Assembly (NCBI GenBank): GCA_964608495.1
Contig: CAZSOQ010000143.1
Coordinates: forward strand, 1 to 13,382
Direction of reading: 5' to 3'
Length of the DNA stretch: 13,382 nucleotides
Source of the DNA: JAKORR01 sp964608495
Lineage (GTDB): Bacteria > Armatimonadota > Zipacnadia > Zipacnadales > FEN-943
Part shown: one piece after another, positions 8,743 through 13,382 of the stretch
How positions within the stretch are numbered: the stretch's first letter is position 1
How the letters are laid out: each line of letters begins with the position of its first letter
The notes under the pieces: generated by a model
The model's input: only the letters and a program-made list of their open reading frames with translations
The model's database searches: none
What the model was told of the DNA's origin: nothing
Made by a program: the position numbers and the translations under genes

Positions 8743-10392
8743 ATGGTGTTCAGACTGCCACAATCTCCCTCAGCCAATCTGCGTCCCTGGCCCGGGTGGG
8801 CACGAGTACTGCTGCCCGCGCTGATCGCCCAACTGCTGGTCGCGCACACGCTGCTCACGAAGCCCCTGGCGGGCTTCTCGGCGGATGACGAGATCCACGC
8901 GGTGTACGGCGCGGCCCTGCTGCACGACCTGGCGCGCGGCGACGCGCGCAGCGCGGGCCTGGACCTATGGGACCAGGTGCGCTGGCCGCCGCTGGGCAGC
9001 GTGCTGCAGCTTCCCGGGCTGATGGTCTTCGGTGTGAGCGAAGAGGGGCACCGGCTGGCGATTCTGCTGTGGCTGCTGCCGGCCGCGGCGGTTCTCGCGG
9101 CTGGGGCCCTGGCCCTGCAGCGGCGCAGGCGCTCGCGCTGGCTGGCGGCAGGCCTGGCGGCGGCCTTCCTGGTGACCTCGCGCACCGCGCTCGCCGCCGC
9201 GGGCGGCGTGCTGTACGAGGTGCCCGGCGTGGCTGCCATGATCGCCGCCTACTGGGCCGCCCACCACGGCTGGACGGCCCGCCGGCGGCGTTACCTGCTG
9301 CTGGCGGGAGGGCTGCTGGCCGCGGCCTGGTTCCTCAAGTGGCAGTATGGGATCCTGGGCACGGTTGCCCTGGGCTCCGCGGCGCTGGTGTGGTGGCGAT
9401 CCTCGGAGCGTGGCAAGGCCCCGGTGGGCGCGCCGTGGCTCTTCGGGCCGTCGGTGGCGCTGGTGGGGCTGTGGCTGGCGTCGCCGTATCACGTGCGCGA
9501 GTTCGTGATGTACCTGATCTGGCGCCCGGCCTCGCCGGGGAAGCTCACGGCCCACGCCGCGGCCCTGGTCGAGCAGTTCGTGGCGGGCGACCTCCTGGGG
9601 CAGGCGCTGTCGTGTCTGGTGGCGGTCGGCCTGGTCCTCGCCCTGCCGCTGGTCAGGCGCCCCCTGGGGGTGGCGCTGCTCTTGCACGTGCTGATAGCGG
9701 CCGCCGCGAGCCTGGGCAAGGACTTCTCGATGCGCACCGCGCTGTGGGTGGCCATGCCCGCCTGGGTGCTGGCGGCCGCGGGGTGGGCCGACCTGGCCAG
9801 CCGCCTGTCGCCTCGCGGGCTCGAGCGGGCCTGCACGGCGCTGGCGGCCGTGGCGGCGGTCGGGGCCGTCGTCGCGGCCCTCGGCGTCGGACGATACCTG
9901 GTGGATCGCGGCCAGCATCCGGGCCTGTGGTTCCGCCAGGAAGCGCGGTACCTGGCCGAGAGCGTCCCCTTCCGCGCGAAGCTGCTCACCGCCGGGGGCT
10001 GGTGGCGCTTCATCTCGCCCTACCATGTGCGCTGGCACGGGCTGCAGTTGCACTGGGCACAGCGCTTTGCGCTGCGGGACCTTCCGGTCGCGGACTGGCC
10101 GAACGTCGAGTGGGAGCCCTGGCGTCTGCGGTGGACGGGCCTGCGGGCGGTGATGGGCCTGCGCGGCGACGCTCCTCGGCCGGAGCGCAGGCGCGATCCG
10201 CCAGACTACGTGGCCGCGCTCTACCTGCCCGACGGCTGCCCGGACGTGGACGAGATCCTGAGCGAGATCGGGCGCGAGTTCACACTGGTGCGCCTGTCGG
10301 AGAGGAAGTTCGACCACGGCTCGCGCGTGGTCCTGTACCGCTGCCTGGGGAAGGCGCCCCAGACGCCACGCCCGGCCCGCCGGGGGCCGTGA
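8743..10392 (+). CDS. Multi-pass membrane glycosyltransferase, GT-C type (GT39/RgtA-like)
   Basis: Read from the ATG at 8743 this is 549 residues with about ten hydrophobic helices. After the first helix (about 21-38) comes GFSADDEIHAVYGAALLHDL with an acidic DDE at 48-50, the position and kind of motif used for catalysis in GT-C enzymes such as dolichyl-phosphate mannosyltransferases and ArnT. They move a sugar from a lipid-phosphate carrier to an acceptor on the outer side of the membrane. The C-terminal third (FSMRTALWVAMPAWVLAAAG onward) ends in a soluble domain. The start is uncertain: in-frame ATGs lie at 8707, 8728 and 8743 and a GTG at 8746, none with a good Shine-Dalgarno. 8743 fits the possible promoter. 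The first 25 or so codons use codons unlike the rest (AGA, CCA, CAA, TCT, AAT). Substrate is unknown. The gene converges on rimO with a 36-bp gap. Confidence 0.78.
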   Translation: MVFRLPQSPSANLRPWPGWARVLLPALIAQLLVAHTLLTKPLAGFSADDEIHAVYGAALLHDLARGDARSAGLDLWDQVRWPPLGSVLQLPGLMVFGVSEEGHRLAILLWLLPAAAVLAAGALALQRRRRSRWLAAGLAAAFLVTSRTALAAAGGVLYEVPGVAAMIAAYWAAHHGWTARRRRYLLLAGGLLAAAWFLKWQYGILGTVALGSAALVWWRSSERGKAPVGAPWLFGPSVALVGLWLASPYHVREFVMYLIWRPASPGKLTAHAAALVEQFVAGDLLGQALSCLVAVGLVLALPLVRRPLGVALLLHVLIAAAASLGKDFSMRTALWVAMPAWVLAAAGWADLASRLSPRGLERACTALAAVAAVGAVVAALGVGRYLVDRGQHPGLWFRQEARYLAESVPFRAKLLTAGGWWRFISPYHVRWHGLQLHWAQRFALRDLPVADWPNVEWEPWRLRWTGLRAVMGLRGDAPRPERRRDPPDYVAALYLPDGCPDVDEILSEIGREFTLVRLSERKFDHGSRVVLYRCLGKAPQTPRPARRGP

Positions 10393-10428
10393 CCTCCCAG
10401 ACCGGGCGACGCGGGCAGCGCGGGCGGG

Positions 10429-11820
10429 TCAGAGGGCGCGTCCGCGCAGGTCGTTGGCGTCGGCACCGTCCACACGGGCCGGCACGATGGCGCCGGGGGC
10501 AAGCTGGCGAGCCGAGGCGAGATAGAAGGTACCGTCCACCTCGGGCGCATCGCGCAAGGTCCGCCCCACGGGGCCATCGTTCTCCTCGCCCTCCTCGACA
10601 AGCACGTCGAGGGTGCTGCCCAGGAACCGCTCGGACCGCGTCTGGGCGATCTGTCGGGCGGCGTCGAGAAGCTCCTGGTGGCGCTCGCGGGCGACGGGCT
10701 CGGACACCTGCTCGGGCAGGGCGGCGGCCCGCGTGCCCTCCTCGGGCCAGTAGGTGAAGGCGGCGACGTGGTCGGGCTCGGTCGCGTCCAGGAAGGCGAG
10801 CAGCTCGGCGAAGTCGTCCTCGGTCTCGCCGGGGAAACCGAGGATGAAGGTGGCGCGGAGGGCGGCGTCGGGGCAGCGGGAGCGGATGGACGCCACGAGC
10901 TCGGCGTAAGACACCGCGTCGCCCTCCCTCCGCATGGCCCGCAGGACCGAGCGCGAGGCGTGCTGGAAGGGCAGATCGAAGTAGGGGGGCACCGGCTCGA
11001 TCCCCAGGATCGCTTCGATGGCCACCTCGGTGAGCCGGTCGGGGTGCAGATACTGGACGCGGAGCCAGCCCCGGGGGTCAACGAGGGGCGCCAGGCGCTC
11101 GAGCAGGCGGGCCAAGCCCTCGTCGAGGCCCAGGTCCGAGCCGTAGCTCGTGGTGTCCTGGGCCACGAGGCACACCTCGACCACGCCGCCGGCCAGCAGG
11201 CTCTCGACCTCGGCGGCGATGTCGTCGGGCGGCCGACTGCGGAAGCCGCCGCGCAGCGAGGGGATCGTGCAGAAGCTGCAGGCGTGGCTGCAGCCGTCGG
11301 CGATCTTCACGGAGGCACGCCAGGGCGGCTCGATGCGGCAACGGGGCAAGTCGGCCGAGCCGATGAATCGTGGGGGCGGCGCGACGAAGAGGCGCTCGCC
11401 CTCGAGGGTGCGCGTGACGACCTCGACGATGCGGTCCACGGCGCCCGGGCCCACGAAGCCGCTGACCTCGGGGAGCTCCTCCAGCAGCTCCGTGCCATAG
11501 CGGGCGGGCAGACAGCCGGTGCAGATCAGCACGGGGGCGCGGCCATGGGGCAGCTCGGCGACGTCCAGGAGGTCGGCGCAGTCGAGGAGGGTGTCTAGGG
11601 CCTCCTCGACCGCGGGCTGGATGAAGGCGCAGGTGTTGACGAGGATGACATCGGCGCAGGCGGGGTCCTGGACGACGCGCGCGCCCGCGCGCTCGAGCAG
11701 GCCCAGCAGATACTCGGCATCCGCGTCGTTCTTCGGACAGCCCAGGGGCACCAGGGCCACCGCGACCCGGCTCAAGGCCGAGGCGTCCCCGCCCCCTGCG
11801 TCAGGGGTACGCGACTGCAT
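10429..11820 (-). CDS. rimO: Ribosomal protein S12 (aspartate) methylthiotransferase
   Basis: A 463-residue radical-SAM methylthiotransferase that adds a methylthio group to a conserved aspartate of ribosomal protein S12. The N-terminal MTTase domain has C28 in the RimO-type LGCPKN (MiaB usually has CQMN), C64 in VNTCAF and C103 in CTGCLP, which hold the auxiliary 4Fe-4S cluster. The radical-SAM motif CSHACSFC is at 177-184 (C177, C181, C184). Further family marks are LPFQHASRSVLRAMRR, FILGFPGETEDDF and FTYWPEEGTRAA. A C-terminal TRAM domain occupies about 395-463. The ATG at 11820 has AAGGA almost touching it and a GAGG about 16 nt upstream, so its ribosome site is poor; a slightly later GTG start is possible. 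The gene lies 50 bp downstream of the DUF4340 gene in the same direction and could be read from the same transcript. Confidence 0.96.
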   Translation of the reverse strand: MQSRTPDAGGGDASALSRVAVALVPLGCPKNDADAEYLLGLLERAGARVVQDPACADVILVNTCAFIQPAVEEALDTLLDCADLLDVAELPHGRAPVLICTGCLPARYGTELLEELPEVSGFVGPGAVDRIVEVVTRTLEGERLFVAPPPRFIGSADLPRCRIEPPWRASVKIADGCSHACSFCTIPSLRGGFRSRPPDDIAAEVESLLAGGVVEVCLVAQDTTSYGSDLGLDEGLARLLERLAPLVDPRGWLRVQYLHPDRLTEVAIEAILGIEPVPPYFDLPFQHASRSVLRAMRREGDAVSYAELVASIRSRCPDAALRATFILGFPGETEDDFAELLAFLDATEPDHVAAFTYWPEEGTRAAALPEQVSEPVARERHQELLDAARQIAQTRSERFLGSTLDVLVEEGEENDGPVGRTLRDAPEVDGTFYLASARQLAPGAIVPARVDGADANDLRGRAL

Positions 11821-11870
11821 GTCCTTGCCACGGGCCTCGCAGGGCCGCCGGGCATCCTCTCAGGGCGCCG

Positions 11871-13241
11871 CTACTCCTGCCCGGCCTCGATGTCCTCCGC
11901 CTTCTCAGGCAAGGAGGTCACGAACAGGTCACTGACCACGTAGACGGTGTCCCGGTCCTCGACCTTGCAGTAGAACCGGCTGTCCTCGGTCCTGTCCCCG
12001 AAGAGCACCTTCGTGGTGCCCGCGTCGGTGGTTTCGATGGTGACGACGACCTGCGGGACAGCCAGGCCGTACTGCTTGATGCCCTCGGGCTTCTCGATGA
12101 ACTCGGAGGTCTGCAGGTCCTCGAGGTTCCACAGCAGGTCGTCCACCTTGGTCTGCTTGGCCTTGCCGGGCCGGGGCAGGTCCACGAACCACTCGCCGGC
12201 GCGCTTGGCCACGTAGAAGTCGAGGCCCTTCTTGCGCTGGACGCGCAGACCGCGGATCTTCTCGCGGTCCACGGCCAGGATGCGCTTGTCGCGCAGGGCC
12301 ATCAGGTCCTTGTCCAGATCGTCGGCGAGGGAGGCTTCGACCATGAGCAGCTCGGGGCGGCCCTCGGTCATGGCGTAGACGATGTCCTGCTCCTCCGCGC
12401 CCTCGCCGTACTGCTGCTTGACGGTCTTCTTGGCCTTGGCGCCCAGAAGGATGGTGACGGTCTTGGCGGAGGCGAGGTGGAGGGTGAGCTTGGCGGAGGG
12501 CTTGTCCAGGCCGAACTGGGCAAGCTTGTCCGGCTTCTTCTCGAAGCCCTTGACCTCGATCTCGCCGGGGCGGTTGACCAGCGTGTCCACCGACCACCGG
12601 TCGGCCTTGGTCTGCACGGGCTGGACCAGGTCCCACTCCTTCTTGCCGTCCACGAGCCGGCTCTTGACCTCGAAGGTGCCCCTGGCGTTCTGCAGGGCCA
12701 CGGCCTCGACATCGTCCTTCTCGTAGTGGGCCAGCTTCTTGTCGCGCAGGTCCTCGGGCTTCTTGGACAGGTCGGTCTTCACGACGGAGGAGACCAGGAA
12801 CAGGCCCTTGCGGCCCTCGATGCGGGCGAAGAGCTGGCTGCCCACGGGGGTCTCGGCCCCCAGAGCGATCTCGACCTTCTTGTTGCCGTCATACCACAGG
12901 CGGGCCGTGAGGACAGGCTTGTCAAGGCCATACTGAGCCCTGGTGGGATCCTCGTCGGGACGCTTGTCGGGCTTGAGCTCACACAGCGTGCGGGCCACGC
13001 GCTCGGCCTCGTCCTTGTCGGCCCAGCCCTCGAAGGGCGAGGCGATCCACCACTGGTCGCCGCGCTTCTCCAGGGCCATGGGCTCGCCGCCCTGGGGCGT
13101 GACCTCCAGGCGGGTGACCTGCTTGACGTCAAGCTTGAAGAGCTCGCCCTCCTGGGGCGCCCGGCCGCGCTCGCGGGCAAGCACCCAGACCAGAAGGGCG
13201 ACGAAGAGCAGAGCGGCACCAAGGGTGTAGCGGTATCGCAA
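11871..13241 (-). CDS. DUF4340 protein, membrane-anchored, three tandem repeats
   Basis: A 456-residue protein with one N-terminal hydrophobic helix (about 6-22, TLGAALLFVALLVWVLA) after MRYRY, so an anchored protein with a long extracytoplasmic part. The rest is three copies of one module. W64, W203 and W351 match, as do YGLDKP (104), FGLDKP (243) and YGLAVP (391), giving periods of 139 and 148 residues; LRDK recurs at 165 and 316. DUF4340 proteins are usually encoded next to GldG-like proteins of ABC-2 type systems, as here; their role is not well defined, though in gliding Bacteroidota GldA/F/G serve motility and secretion. The start is TTG at 13241, supported by a perfect AGGAGG 8 nt upstream and only 4 nt after the stop of the GldG-like gene. 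Domain assignment is sure, cellular role is not. Confidence 0.88.
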   Translation of the reverse strand: MRYRYTLGAALLFVALLVWVLARERGRAPQEGELFKLDVKQVTRLEVTPQGGEPMALEKRGDQWWIASPFEGWADKDEAERVARTLCELKPDKRPDEDPTRAQYGLDKPVLTARLWYDGNKKVEIALGAETPVGSQLFARIEGRKGLFLVSSVVKTDLSKKPEDLRDKKLAHYEKDDVEAVALQNARGTFEVKSRLVDGKKEWDLVQPVQTKADRWSVDTLVNRPGEIEVKGFEKKPDKLAQFGLDKPSAKLTLHLASAKTVTILLGAKAKKTVKQQYGEGAEEQDIVYAMTEGRPELLMVEASLADDLDKDLMALRDKRILAVDREKIRGLRVQRKKGLDFYVAKRAGEWFVDLPRPGKAKQTKVDDLLWNLEDLQTSEFIEKPEGIKQYGLAVPQVVVTIETTDAGTTKVLFGDRTEDSRFYCKVEDRDTVYVVSDLFVTSLPEKAEDIEAGQE

Positions 13242-13245
13242 GGCC

Positions 13246-13382
13246 CTAACCTCCTCGGCGCATCACCCAGACGACGACAGCGGCCAGAAGGATGAGCACC
13301 GGGATGAGGAAGATCAGGATGATGGTCAGCTTGAGCTGGCCGCCGCTGAGGACAAGGCGCTTGTCGGTGGGTTCCTTGGGCG
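13246..13382 (-). CDS. GldG-like ABC-type system protein, C-terminal end (partial at right edge)
   Basis: The minus-strand frame is open from the right edge to a TAG at 13248-13246, giving the last 45 residues. It reads PKEPTDKRLVLSGGQLKLTI, then a strongly hydrophobic helix (IILIFLIPVLILLAAVVVWV) and a short basic tail, MRRGG. A C-terminal membrane anchor with a positive tail directly before a DUF4340 gene is the usual end of GldG-family proteins, the extracytoplasmic partners of ABC-2 permeases. The assignment rests mainly on this context and on the topology, because the diagnostic part lies outside the window. The Shine-Dalgarno of the DUF4340 gene lies inside its last codons, so the two are translationally close. 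Confidence 0.6.
   Translation of the reverse strand, partial: PKEPTDKRLVLSGGQLKLTIILIFLIPVLILLAAVVVWVMRRGG
13250..13255 (-). promoter_or_regulatory. Perfect Shine-Dalgarno deciding a TTG start
   Basis: AGGAGG on the minus strand lies 8 nt before the TTG at 13241 and inside the last codons (Arg-Gly-Gly) of the upstream gene. It is the strongest ribosome site seen in the window and makes the TTG start of the DUF4340 gene credible. Confidence 0.8.

Noticed and set aside
5011..10392. A dedicated glycosylation or pilus-assembly cluster made of the YfhO-like, T2SSF, TPR and glycosyltransferase genes
   Set aside because: The genes are on alternating strands with separate promoters, and no sugar-nucleotide, flippase, pilin or ATPase genes are present, so a joint system is not supported.
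10393..10428. Bidirectional terminator between the convergent glycosyltransferase and rimO genes
   Set aside because: The 36-bp gap is GC-rich but shows no convincing stem-loop with a T-run.

Overview
The window is a GC-rich bacterial chromosome segment with dense genes on both strands and short spacers. It holds no tRNA, rRNA, CRISPR array, integrase or transposase that I can see. Three radical-SAM genes, including an oxygen-sensitive type of glycyl-radical activase, suggest an anaerobe or facultative anaerobe. A GldG/DUF4340 gene pair and a half-size type II secretion F protein suggest a Gram-negative-type lineage such as Planctomycetota or a related uncultured phylum. That placement is inference; nothing here fixes the taxon.

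Layout, left to right. (1) Minus strand, 1-359: 5' part of a B12-binding radical-SAM gene that runs off the left edge. (2) 360-634: divergent spacer with a two-unit tandem palindromic element (432-490) and a good sigma-70-type promoter facing right. (3) Plus strand, 635-4879: a glycyl-radical-enzyme activase and carB, 27 bp apart and probably one transcript. (4) Plus strand, about 4880-7419: a YfhO-family membrane protein whose first membrane segment is encoded upstream of any normal start codon. (5) Minus strand, 7466-8583: a TPR protein and a half-length GspF/PilC-type protein, driven by an extended -10 promoter. (6) Plus strand, 8743-10392: a GT-C-type membrane glycosyltransferase. (7) Minus strand, 10429-13382: the C-terminal end of a GldG-like ABC-system protein, then a three-repeat DUF4340 protein, then rimO, in one direction with tight spacing.

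The genes do not form one obvious pathway. carB supplies carbamoyl phosphate for pyrimidines and arginine. rimO modifies ribosomal protein S12. The two multi-pass proteins probably act in lipid-linked glycan transfer. GldG/DUF4340 form the extracytoplasmic side of an ABC-2 type system whose ATPase and permease should lie just beyond the right edge. The activase has no glycyl-radical enzyme partner in view.

I did not find a clear new multi-gene system. The most unusual signals are an apparent absence of RTCGAY hexamers (all seven Ile-Asp pairs in carB use ATT GAC, while Ile-Glu uses ATC GAG), the tandem palindromic element, the stand-alone half PilC/GspF paired with an exact four-repeat TPR protein, and the missing start codon of the YfhO gene.
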